Below are positions 38,729 through 46,692 of a stretch of 64,000 nt of DNA, one piece after another. The notes under the pieces are model-generated. The model did no database searches. It was not told the origin of the DNA and was given only the letters and a program-made list of their open reading frames with translations. A program made the translations under genes and the position numbers. How positions within the stretch are numbered: the stretch's first letter is position 1; each line of letters starts with the position of its first letter. This DNA is from JARRKC01 sp037388505 (GTDB lineage Bacteria > Acidobacteriota > UBA6911 > RPQK01 > JAPXNP01). The stretch spans positions 1-64,000 of the forward strand of contig JARRKC010000010.1 of NCBI GenBank assembly GCA_037388505.1, read 5' to 3'.

Positions 38729-39196
38729 ATGGACAAAACTGACCAGGTCTTGAATATCCAGGAGGTCCTCAAGCATCTCCCGCACCGCTATCCCTTTCTT
38801 CTCATCGATCGCATCGTGGCTTACGAAGAAAGGCAGCGGATCGTGGCGCTCAAGAACGTCACTATCAACGAGCCTTTCTTTCAGGGGCATTTCCCGGGCG
38901 TGCCCATCATGCCGGGTGTCCTGATCATCGAAGCCATGGCCCAGGCCGGCGGAGTCCTGGTGTTCATGACTCAGCCGAATCGCGAAGAGAAACTGGTCTA
39001 TTTCATCGGGATCGAGTCCGCCCGGTTTCGCAAACCCGTCCGTCCGGGAGACCAACTACGTCTGGAGATGGTCGTCGATCGCATCAAGTCTCGTGTCGGG
39101 AAGCTGACCGGGAAAGCTTATGTGGAGGATGCGGTCGTCGCTGAGGCATCGATCATGTTCTCGCTGGTCGACCGGGACGCGGTCGTTTCATCCTGA
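38729..39196 (+). CDS. fabZ: 3-hydroxyacyl-ACP dehydratase FabZ
   Basis: 155 residues, hot-dog fold. Catalytic His54 in FFQGHFPGVPIMPG and Glu68 in VLIIEAMAQAGG are present; LPHRYPFLLIDRIV is the family's N-terminal motif. FabZ dehydrates 3-hydroxyacyl-ACP in fatty acid synthesis and competes with LpxA for 3-hydroxyacyl chains; lpxA is 11 bases downstream. Together with lpxA and lpxI it forms a lipid A cluster that lacks lpxD and lpxB in this window. Confidence 0.96.
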   Translation: MDKTDQVLNIQEVLKHLPHRYPFLLIDRIVAYEERQRIVALKNVTINEPFFQGHFPGVPIMPGVLIIEAMAQAGGVLVFMTQPNREEKLVYFIGIESARFRKPVRPGDQLRLEMVVDRIKSRVGKLTGKAYVEDAVVAEASIMFSLVDRDAVVSS

Positions 39197-39207
39197 GGCC
39201 TTCTGCC

Positions 39208-40005
39208 ATGGCCGAGGCGAGTTCCCCGCAGATTCATCCAACGGCGATCGTATCCCCGAAAGCCGAGCTGGCCGCAGGAGTCGTCATCGGACCCTATACG
39301 GTCATCGGCGACCATGTGCGGATCGGGGAGAACACGGTGGTTGGTCCTTCATGCCTCGTGCAAGGGCCCACCACGATCGGCAGCGGCAATCAGATTTACG
39401 GGCATGCCGCCGTTGGTACCGATCCTCAGGACCTGAAGTTCAAAGGCGAGGAGACCTTCCTGGTCATCGGCGACGGAAACCGAATCCGGGAGTTCGTGAC
39501 CATCAACAGAGGCACGGGTGTGGCAACCTCGTACACACTGGTAGGGAGTCGAAACCTGCTCATGACGGGAGTCCACATCGCTCATGACTGCCGGGTGGGC
39601 GACGACACCATCCTGGCCAACGCGGCGACCCTGGCGGGGCACGTCGAAATCGACAATTGCGCGACGGTGGGAGCCTTCACGGGCATCCACCAGTTCTGCC
39701 GAGTCGGGACTCATGCGTTCATCGGCGGCTACAGCGTGATCACCCGGGATGCGCTGCCGTTCATGAAGACCGTGGGTGTTCGCACCGAGGCGCGCAACTA
39801 TGGTCCCAACACGATCGGACTGGAACGCAAGGGTTTTACATCTAACTGCGTGCGGGCTCTGAAGATTGCCTACCGGACTCTCTTCCACAGCGGAATGAAA
39901 CTGAAAGATGCCCTTGCCCAGCTCCGATCGTCGGGAACGCTGACTTCGGAAGTGGAGGAGCTCGTTCGCTTCATCGAGACCTCGGAGCGGGGGGTCATCC
40001 GCTGA
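39208..40005 (+). CDS. lpxA: UDP-N-acetylglucosamine acyltransferase
   Basis: 265 residues, left-handed beta-helix of hexapeptide repeats. Catalytic His126 (His125 in E. coli) lies in GVHIAHDCRVGDDTIL; the C-terminal helical part begins around AYRTLFHSGMKLKDAL. It catalyses the first committed step of lipid A synthesis. The following dehydrogenase gene leaves open whether the acceptor sugar has a 3-hydroxyl or a 3-amino group. Confidence 0.96.
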   Translation: MAEASSPQIHPTAIVSPKAELAAGVVIGPYTVIGDHVRIGENTVVGPSCLVQGPTTIGSGNQIYGHAAVGTDPQDLKFKGEETFLVIGDGNRIREFVTINRGTGVATSYTLVGSRNLLMTGVHIAHDCRVGDDTILANAATLAGHVEIDNCATVGAFTGIHQFCRVGTHAFIGGYSVITRDALPFMKTVGVRTEARNYGPNTIGLERKGFTSNCVRALKIAYRTLFHSGMKLKDALAQLRSSGTLTSEVEELVRFIETSERGVIR

Positions 40006-40008
40006 TCC

Positions 40009-40890
40009 ATGGATACACCCGCATCGATTCGCAGACTGGGTTTGATCGCAGGAAACGGTCCGCTGCCGCTTCAGGTCGTGCGCGAGGCGGGCCGGCAGGG
40101 CATACCGGTCACCGTCGCCGCGATTCTGGAGGAAACGGATCCGGCCATCGAGACCGTGGCCGAGCGTGCCGGGGCATCGATCTCCGTGCACTGGATGGGT
40201 GTCGGCCAGTTGGGACGTCTCCTCAAGGTCTTCAGAAGCGAAGAGGTCGACAAGGGGCTCATGGTCGGTCAGGTGAAGCACGTGCGGATCTTTGCCCCGG
40301 GTTCCCGATCACCTCTCGACCATCTGAGGCAACTGCCGGATGTCCGGATGATCAGGTTGCTGGCGTCGCTGCACAGGAAGAATACGGGTTCGCTAATCGA
40401 AGCCGTCATCGGGGTATTGGAGGAGGAAGGAATCGAGCTGATCGACTCCACCCTCTTCCTGCGTGATCTTCTGGCCACCGAGGGAGTCATGACGCGGCGT
40501 CCGCCCACCCCGGAAGAAGAGAGGGACTTCGCCTATGGACGCTCGGTTGCACGGGAGATCGCCAGACTGGACCTGGGCCAGACGATCGTCGTGAAGAACC
40601 AGGCGGCGGTTGCCGTCGAGGCCATGGAAGGGACCGACGAGACGATCCGGCGGGCATCGCATCTGGTTTCCGGTGAGCCCCTGACGGTCGTCAAGGTCAG
40701 TCGTCCGAATCAGGACATGCGTTATGACGTGCCGGTGATCGGGCTCCGGACTCTGGAGGTTTGCCAGGCCTGTCACGTGACGGCGCTGGCTCTGGACGCG
40801 GGCCGGACTTTGATCGTCGACAAACCGGACCTTCTGGCGCGGGCCGATGCCCTGAAGGTCACAATCGTGGGATTTCGAGATGCGGATTAG
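40009..40890 (+). CDS. lpxI: UDP-2,3-diacylglucosamine diphosphatase LpxI
   Basis: 293 residues matching the LpxI (DUF1009) family rather than LpxH: LGLIAGNGPLPLQVVREA at the N-terminus, then VDKGLMVGQVKHVRIF, GIELIDSTLFLRDLLA and the C-terminal VVKVSRPNQDMRYDVPVIGLRTLEV. It hydrolyses UDP-2,3-diacylglucosamine to lipid X. It begins three bases after lpxA and overlaps the next gene by 11 bases, a typical coupled layout. Confidence 0.93.
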   Translation: MDTPASIRRLGLIAGNGPLPLQVVREAGRQGIPVTVAAILEETDPAIETVAERAGASISVHWMGVGQLGRLLKVFRSEEVDKGLMVGQVKHVRIFAPGSRSPLDHLRQLPDVRMIRLLASLHRKNTGSLIEAVIGVLEEEGIELIDSTLFLRDLLATEGVMTRRPPTPEEERDFAYGRSVAREIARLDLGQTIVVKNQAAVAVEAMEGTDETIRRASHLVSGEPLTVVKVSRPNQDMRYDVPVIGLRTLEVCQACHVTALALDAGRTLIVDKPDLLARADALKVTIVGFRDAD

Positions 40891-41827
40891 GGTTGGGGTC
40901 ATCGGAGTAGGGTCATTGGGCCGCCATCATGCCAGGATCCTGGCCGGGCTGGAAGGGGTCGAACTCGTGGGCGTCGCCGACTCGAGGTTGGAGCGCGCTG
41001 AAACGGTCGCGGATGCCCACGGCTGCGAGGCTTTCGGCGACTACCGGAAGCTGCTCGAGCGAGTCGAGGCAGTCACGCTGGCCGTGCCCACCGAGGATCA
41101 TGTGGAAGTTGGCCTTGTCGCTCTCGAGCGGGGGATTCATCTGCTCGTCGAGAAGCCGATCGCTTCGGAGTTGGAGGGGGCCGACCGGCTCATCGAGACG
41201 GCTGCGCGCAAATCACGGGTGCTTCAGGTGGGACATGTGGAGCGCTTCAACCCCGTGCTGCAGGCCGTGCTGCCCCATCTGAAACGTCCCCAGTTCTTCG
41301 AGGCTCATCGCCTCGGCGTCTTCGTTCCGCGAAGTTTGGACGTAGATGTGGTTCTGGACCTGATGATCCACGACCTGGATCTGGTTCTGTGGTTGACCGG
41401 CCGGGAAATCCGGGACATTCGAGCTGTCGGGATTCCGGTTCTGACGCCTCGTGTGGACATCGCCAATGCCCGGATCGAGTTCGACGACGGCTGCGTCGCC
41501 AACCTGACGGCCAGTCGTGTGAGTCGGGAGCGCGTCCGCAAGTTGCGGTTCTTTCAGGCTCACGACTATGTCTCGCTCGACTTTCACGGCAAGACTCTCG
41601 AAATGTACAGTCTCGAGGAGAGGGACGGTGTGCGGGAGATCATCGAGCGGACGCCTGACATCACCCCGGTAGAGCCCCTGGAGGCGGAGTTGGCGGCATT
41701 CATGTCGGAGATCTGCGGTGGAAAGCCGTCGTCGGCCTGCTCGGGAGAAGCGGGGCGTGCGGCCCTGGCGGTGGCCTTGGAGGTCGTCGAGCAGTCGAAG
41801 CGGTCGCTGACGCGTCGGGGGTTTTGA
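40880..41827 (+). CDS. Gfo/Idh/MocA family NAD(P)-dependent oxidoreductase
   Basis: 315 residues: Rossmann fold with RVGVIGVGSLGRHHARILAGL, then AVTLAVPTEDHVEVGLVALERGIHLLVEKPIA including the EKP motif, and a C-terminal alpha/beta domain (MIHDLDLVLWLTGRE). It probably oxidises or reduces a nucleotide sugar. The overlap with lpxI places it in the lipid A operon. One candidate is GnnA, which oxidises UDP-GlcNAc at C3 before transamination, but no GnnB-type aminotransferase is visible here. The MITE-like element begins 52 bases after its stop. Confidence 0.88.
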   Translation: MRIRVGVIGVGSLGRHHARILAGLEGVELVGVADSRLERAETVADAHGCEAFGDYRKLLERVEAVTLAVPTEDHVEVGLVALERGIHLLVEKPIASELEGADRLIETAARKSRVLQVGHVERFNPVLQAVLPHLKRPQFFEAHRLGVFVPRSLDVDVVLDLMIHDLDLVLWLTGREIRDIRAVGIPVLTPRVDIANARIEFDDGCVANLTASRVSRERVRKLRFFQAHDYVSLDFHGKTLEMYSLEERDGVREIIERTPDITPVEPLEAELAAFMSEICGGKPSSACSGEAGRAALAVALEVVEQSKRSLTRRGF

Positions 41828-41878
41828 GGTTTACGATTCAGAAGGCAGAAGGCTGGGAGGCGGCCGAAGTTTCGAGTT

Positions 41879-42316
41879 TCGAGGGCGTGTTGCCCAAACC
41901 TGGGGAGCCGGAAAGCCCGTTCAGTGAGCGATACTCGATTGTCTTCGGGCCCTTACCGAGACTGTTTCCACGCCAACGGCGTGGTTCATCCGCGAGCCTG
42001 GGCCAACGGCCCAGGACACCGATGCTCCGGTCGACGTCGGCGCTGAAGGCGCGATTCAGTTTCCGGGATCGAACGAGAAGGGGCGTGCTGGTATGATGAG
42101 TCGCGCTTACAGCGCTGGGGCGTCTTTCGGACGGTACCTGACTTTGGGCGACTGCCCAAAGCTCTCGGATGAAACGACGCCGTTGGCGTCTCACCCCCCG
42201 TCGTGCCTGCCTCGGCGGCGACAGCCGGTCACTTGGGGAAAGGGCACAGCCGGAGTTCGCGTCCTCATCTCGTGGCGTGAGCCTCCGCTGACGCTATTTG
42301 GGCAACACGCCCTCGA
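41879..42316. mobile_element. MITE-like element with 20-bp perfect terminal inverted repeats
   Basis: TCGAGGGCGTGTTGCCCAAA at 41879-41898 is exactly reverse-complemented at 42297-42316. The 438-bp interior has no plausible gene but holds six short hairpins with 3-5 base loops: 41969-41983, 41997-42015, 42040-42052, 42103-42115, 42142-42161 and 42176-42190. A non-autonomous transposable element fits; no clear target duplication beyond TCGA was identified. The gap extends to 42464. Confidence 0.75.
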
Positions 42317-42358
42317 GTTCCGGGTTGCGAAGGTGATGCTCCCAGCTCTGGGTTCCCA

Positions 42359-42415
42359 TTCTCCCGTCCTCCGGTTCTCCCGTCCTCCCGTTCTCCCGTC
42401 CTCCCTGCCTCCCCG
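42359..42415. repeat. Pyrimidine-rich tandem repeat (TTCTCCCG/TCCTCCCG)
   Basis: Degenerate 8-9 base units such as CTCCCGTC, CTCCGGTT and CTCCCGTT repeat about six times, just upstream of spoIID. A similar tract lies on the other side of that gene. Confidence 0.7.
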
Positions 42416-42464
42416 TGCCGCAAGCCAATCCGACGTGAAAATCGACACCCGGAATCTCTAAACT

Positions 42465-43730
42465 ATGATGATCGTGTCTACAAAGCTGAGCGGTCTTGAG
42501 GGAGGTTCCAATGCCGGGTTCTGTGTACTCCTGGTGATCTGCGGCCTTCTTTTCACTACGGTTCCCGGCTGCCGAAAGGCCCCCAAGATCACGGCGACCC
42601 CTCCGACGGCGGCGGCCGGCCGGACCGAGCCGCACATCCGCGTTCTGTTGAGGTCCGGATTTCACCGCTATGAGGTCATTGGTGAGCAGCGGGCAGACCG
42701 TCTTTTCGTCGAAGTCACTCCGGGGAGCGTGACTCTGTCCGCACCCCGGGGAAACGCCACCGAGGTGATCGGGCATGGGACCGGCTTTCGGTTGATTCCG
42801 CAGCGTAAGTGGCTCTACCTCGATCAAACGGCCTACCGCGGTGCTCTCGACATCTTCATCAATCCCCTGGGAGAGGCCGTGGTCGTGAACGATCTTTCGC
42901 TCGAGGATTATCTGCGCAGCGTCGTACCCGGGGAGCTGGGTCCCAAAAAGTACCCGGATCTCGAAGCCCTCAAGGCGCAGTGCGTGGCGGCTCGAACCTT
43001 TGCCATCTCGGCGCTGGGGCAAAATGCCGACCGGGGATTCGATGTTTACAGCGACAGCCGCTCTCAGGTCTATCGTGGAGTGATGAGTGAGCAGAAGCTT
43101 TCCGATCGGGCCGTAGGGGAAACGCGGGGCATGGTCGCAACCTATCAGGGAAAGCCGATCCTGTCGATGTACTGCTCGACCTGCGGGGGAGTAACCGAAG
43201 ACTTTGCGGCCGTCTTCAAGGGAGATCCCATCGCTTACCTCAAGGGCGGAGCACGGTGTCGGGACGAGGAGAGCCCGTACCATGAGTGGGATGAATGGAT
43301 CGATCTCCGTGAGCGCGCCGCCGTCCTGGATCGCTACGCGGGGGTGGGCCGCCTGAAAGACCTCGAGACGCTCTTGGTCAGTGAGAATGGACGTGTGGTG
43401 ACCATGCGGTTCACGGGCGAGCGCGGGCAGAAGGTGCTGCGCGGAAACGACGTCCGTTTCGCTCTCGGTCTGCGCAGCAACTGGATCCTCTCGATGAAAG
43501 TGCAGAAGGACCACGAAGGATTCATCGAGAAGCTGCATGTTCGGGGCCGGGGCTGGGGGCACGGTGTCGGGCTGTGTCAGATCGGTGCCGTCGAACTGGC
43601 TCAGCGGGGCAAATCCTTCATGGAGATTCTGAAGCACTACTACAGCGGCATCGACATCACTCCCTGGTATGCCGCCAGGGGCGGCGAATCCCAAGCTCCA
43701 AGGGACCAATCCCCCAAGACATCCGAGTAG
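42465..43730 (+). CDS. SpoIID/LytB domain lipoprotein
   Basis: 421 residues. A hydrophobic segment ending LLFTTVPGC (about 20-36) looks like a lipoprotein signal with Cys36. The SpoIID domain follows (about 110-400): LEDYLRSVVPGELGP, LKAQCVAARTFAI, SMYCSTCGG and RGRGWGHGVGLCQIGAVELA. SpoIID is a lytic transglycosylase acting on denuded glycan in Bacillus; in diderms related proteins are septal peptidoglycan factors. The start codon is uncertain: no good ribosome site precedes the ATG pair at 42465. The gene is bracketed by pyrimidine-repeat tracts. Confidence 0.88.
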   Translation: MMIVSTKLSGLEGGSNAGFCVLLVICGLLFTTVPGCRKAPKITATPPTAAAGRTEPHIRVLLRSGFHRYEVIGEQRADRLFVEVTPGSVTLSAPRGNATEVIGHGTGFRLIPQRKWLYLDQTAYRGALDIFINPLGEAVVVNDLSLEDYLRSVVPGELGPKKYPDLEALKAQCVAARTFAISALGQNADRGFDVYSDSRSQVYRGVMSEQKLSDRAVGETRGMVATYQGKPILSMYCSTCGGVTEDFAAVFKGDPIAYLKGGARCRDEESPYHEWDEWIDLRERAAVLDRYAGVGRLKDLETLLVSENGRVVTMRFTGERGQKVLRGNDVRFALGLRSNWILSMKVQKDHEGFIEKLHVRGRGWGHGVGLCQIGAVELAQRGKSFMEILKHYYSGIDITPWYAARGGESQAPRDQSPKTSE

Positions 43731-43791
43731 CAGAGTCCCGCGGCAAAGCCGGAGATCCCTCCCAAGAGTCTGAAAGCGGCTCCGCCGCAGG

Positions 43792-43852
43792 TCCCGCTCT
43801 CCCGTTCTCCCGTTCTCCCGTCCTCCCGTTCTCCGGTTCTCCAGTTCTCCCG
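43792..43852. repeat. Pyrimidine-rich tandem repeat, second tract
   Basis: About seven units of CTCCCGTT with CTCCGGTT and CTCCAGTT variants, in the same orientation as the tract before spoIID. It lies in the 188-bp gap before miaA. A separate hairpin, CACGCGGC/GCCGCGTG (43875-43895), follows. Confidence 0.7.
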
Positions 43853-43918
43853 ACTCTTGGGACTTGGCCCCTTCCACGCGGCCTCAAGCCGCGTGTTGTG
43901 GTACCTTCACTCCCGTCT

Positions 43919-44884
43919 ATGTCGTCGCGACTGCCGCTGCTGATCATCCTTCTCGGTCCGACCGCTTCCGGTAAGAGTACCCTGGCTCTTCAGGTCGCGC
44001 CCGTGATCGACGGCGAGATCATCAACGGTGATTCGATGCAGATGGTTCGGCATCTGGAGATCGGGACGGCCAAACCGAGTCTCGAAGATCGAAGCCGGGT
44101 ACCCCACCATCTCTTCGATCTGGTCGGGCCGGACGAGTACTTTAGTGCCGGAGCCTACATGCGGGAGGCGAGGAAGGTCTGCCGGGCAGTGGCATCTCGG
44201 GGCCACACTCCGCTCGTGGTGGGCGGTACAGGGCTGTATCTGAGGGTCCTGGTCGACGGCATCTTCTCGGGTCCGGGACGCTCCGAGGACATCCGCAGTC
44301 GCCTCGACCGGATCGTTCGCCGCCGGGGTTCGGCCGTCCTCCATCGAATCCTTTCTCGACATGACCCCTCCGCGGCGACCGCGATCCAGCCGGAGGACCG
44401 GGTTCGGATCGTGCGTGCCCTGGAAGTCCTTCTGCTCACCGGGCGTGAGATGAGCAGCTTGCAGAAGGCGACGGAGCCCCTACGGGGCTTTCAGATTCTC
44501 AAGGTTGGCCTGAACGTCCCGCGTTCTGAGCTCTATGGTAGAATCAACTCCCGCGTAAGCCGCATGTTTGCTGAGGGACTCGTGGAAGAGGTCGAGCATC
44601 TTCTCGAGCTGGGCTACGCGCCGTCGGCCAAGGCCTTCGAGGCTCTGGGCTACCGCTACGCGGTCGGGGTTCTCCGGGGTGAACTTTCAGTGGATCGGGC
44701 GATTGAGCTGACGCAACGGGACACGCGGCGGTATGCCAAACGCCAACTCACCTGGTTTCGCAGAGAGAAGGACGTCAGGTGGTTCGATGTGGCCGGCGAA
44801 GACCCGTCAGCCCGCGATCAGCTGATGCGTCTCCTCGATGAAGTGAGGTCTTCGGATGGAGTTCGAACCGGTCATTGGCCTTGA
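43919..44884 (+). CDS. miaA: tRNA dimethylallyltransferase
   Basis: 321 residues. P-loop GPTASGKST (about 13-21), IINGDSMQMVRHLEIGTAKP, VVGGTGLYLRVLVDG and RDTRRYAKRQLTWFRREKDVRWF are all MiaA hallmarks. It prenylates A37 in tRNAs reading UNN codons. The ATG at 43919 gives the conventional N-terminus; longer in-frame extensions run into the repeat tract. The 3' end overlaps gatB by 29 bases. Confidence 0.96.
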   Translation: MSSRLPLLIILLGPTASGKSTLALQVAPVIDGEIINGDSMQMVRHLEIGTAKPSLEDRSRVPHHLFDLVGPDEYFSAGAYMREARKVCRAVASRGHTPLVVGGTGLYLRVLVDGIFSGPGRSEDIRSRLDRIVRRRGSAVLHRILSRHDPSAATAIQPEDRVRIVRALEVLLLTGREMSSLQKATEPLRGFQILKVGLNVPRSELYGRINSRVSRMFAEGLVEEVEHLLELGYAPSAKAFEALGYRYAVGVLRGELSVDRAIELTQRDTRRYAKRQLTWFRREKDVRWFDVAGEDPSARDQLMRLLDEVRSSDGVRTGHWP

Positions 44885-46313
44885 AGTACATGCACAGCTT
44901 CTGACGCAGAGCAAGATCTTCTGCAGTTGCAGCACTCGGTTCGGCGCTCCACCGAATTCGAATACCTGCCCGGTTTGTTTGGGACTGCCCGGGGCGTTGC
45001 CCGTGCTCAACCGTCAGGCGGTAGCCATGGCGGTCCGCTCGGGCCTGGCGCTGGGGTGTCGAATCAACCGCAAGTCCCTGTTTGCACGGAAGAACTACTT
45101 CTATCCGGACCTGCCGAAGGGCTATCAGATTTCTCAATACGACCTGCCGCTTGCTGCGGAGGGGATCGCGACGATTTCGCTCCCGGCCGATCCTTCCGAG
45201 CCCCCGTCGGCGGCGGAGTCCAAGCGATTTCGGATCAACCGGATCCACCTCGAGGATGACGCGGGAAAGTCGATTCATGACCAGGGAGGGACCACGCAGG
45301 TCAACCTGAATCGTACCGGCACGCCCCTGATCGAGATCGTGACTGAAGCGGACTTCCGCTCGTCGGGGGAGGCCTACGAATTTCTCAGCTTCCTGCGACA
45401 GGTATTGCTCTACCTTGAAGTCTGTGACGGAAACATGGAGGAGGGCAGCCTTCGCTGTGATGCGAACGTGTCCATCCGTCCTGTGGGTGCCGAGGCCTTC
45501 GGAACCAAGACGGAAATCAAGAACCTGAACTCCTTTCGCTTCGTGCGCAGAGCCCTCGACTATGAGATCGAGCGCCAGAAGGCCGTGCTTCTCGAGGGCG
45601 GCCGCATCATCCAGGAGACCCGGCTCTGGAATGAACAGACGCAATCGACGGAAGCGATGCGGAGCAAGGAGGAAGCTCATGATTACCGCTACTTCCCCGA
45701 ACCCGATCTGCTTCCGCTGGTGATCTCGCAGGAGTGGCTCGACGAGCTTCAGGAAAGCATACCGGAACTGCCCGACGCCCGTAAGACGAGGCTCGAGGCC
45801 GACTACGGCCTCGATGAGAGCCTGGCGGGGCTGCTCACTCAGACTCGGGAGTTCTCCGATTACTTCGAGACAGCCGCACGGAAGGCACCGCCGGTGAAAG
45901 TGGCGAACTGGATGATCGGGGACCTGACCCGGGAGCTCAAACGGGATGGGCGTGAGATTGCGGATTGCCCGATTGCTCCTCACCATCTGGCTGAACTCGT
46001 TGAACTGATCGACACCGGAGCCATCAGCGGCAAGACGGCCAAGGATGTCTTCAGTCGCATGTACCAGAGCGGCGAAGCGCCGGCCCGGATCGTCGAGCGC
46101 GAGGGTCTGCGTCAGATCAGCAGTGAAGGGGAGCTTGACAGTGTCGTGGACCGCGTGCTGGATGCCAACCCCGATAAGGTGGAACAGTACCGCGGGGGGA
46201 AGGAGGGACTGATCGGATTCTTCGTTGGCCAGGTCATGCGCGAGACCGGCGGTCAAGCCAACCCGAAACTGGTCAACGAACTGCTGCGTGGAAAGCTGAA
46301 GGCGAAGTCATGA
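44856..46313 (+). CDS. gatB: Aspartyl/glutamyl-tRNA amidotransferase subunit B
   Basis: 485 residues. FEPVIGLEVHAQLLTQSKIFC at the N-terminus, a zinc-type cysteine set (CSC and CPVC), NRTGTPLIEIVTEADFRS, HDYRYFPEPDLLPL and a C-terminal YqeY-like tRNA-binding domain. GatCAB converts Glu-tRNA-Gln and Asp-tRNA-Asn to the amides. gatA and gatC are not in the window. It overlaps miaA upstream and the receiver protein downstream (ATGA). Confidence 0.97.
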   Translation: MEFEPVIGLEVHAQLLTQSKIFCSCSTRFGAPPNSNTCPVCLGLPGALPVLNRQAVAMAVRSGLALGCRINRKSLFARKNYFYPDLPKGYQISQYDLPLAAEGIATISLPADPSEPPSAAESKRFRINRIHLEDDAGKSIHDQGGTTQVNLNRTGTPLIEIVTEADFRSSGEAYEFLSFLRQVLLYLEVCDGNMEEGSLRCDANVSIRPVGAEAFGTKTEIKNLNSFRFVRRALDYEIERQKAVLLEGGRIIQETRLWNEQTQSTEAMRSKEEAHDYRYFPEPDLLPLVISQEWLDELQESIPELPDARKTRLEADYGLDESLAGLLTQTREFSDYFETAARKAPPVKVANWMIGDLTRELKRDGREIADCPIAPHHLAELVELIDTGAISGKTAKDVFSRMYQSGEAPARIVEREGLRQISSEGELDSVVDRVLDANPDKVEQYRGGKEGLIGFFVGQVMRETGGQANPKLVNELLRGKLKAKS

Positions 46314-46681
46314 CTCAGTTGAAGGCCGCCGGATCGAAGAAGATCGTCGTCCTCGAGGAAACGACGGACAACCTCTATTCGTTGCAGTTCATCCTGCGGA
46401 GCCTGGGTTACGATGCCGTGGCTCTGACGGCTCGTGAAGACCTGCTGGACCACCTGGCCGGCATGCACGCCGAAGTCGTTCTGATCGACATGCTGCTGCC
46501 GGGAGACGTCAGCCTGTCTTTGATCCGGCTCATCCGGAAAACGGTCGGGGCCGGTGTACGGATTCTGGCCATCAGCGCCGACGCCGTTCCCCACCCTGAA
46601 GATGAAATCAAGGCAGCCGGAGCCGACGCCGTCCTGATGAAGCCTTACAACGTCTCAGAACTGCAGGCCGAGCTGGGATAG
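46310..46681 (+). CDS. Stand-alone response-regulator receiver domain protein
   Basis: 123 residues, a single REC domain. Phosphoacceptor Asp60 in VVLIDMLLPG, the switch residue Ser89 in LAISADA and Lys111 in VLMKPYN are intact. The usual acidic pair is Glu16-Glu17 rather than Asp-Asp. No output domain follows and no histidine kinase is nearby. Its ATG overlaps the gatB stop, so it is co-translated with a translation enzyme. Its cognate kinase and target are unknown. Confidence 0.85.
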   Translation: MTQLKAAGSKKIVVLEETTDNLYSLQFILRSLGYDAVALTAREDLLDHLAGMHAEVVLIDMLLPGDVSLSLIRLIRKTVGAGVRILAISADAVPHPEDEIKAAGADAVLMKPYNVSELQAELG

Positions 46682-46692
46682 GATCCCGCTCG

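Noticed and set aside
42294..43877. 527-codon minus-strand ORF covering spoIID and both pyrimidine repeat tracts
   Set aside because: Its ends are translated repeat (ENRRTGG-like); the plus-strand gene has the SpoIID motifs.
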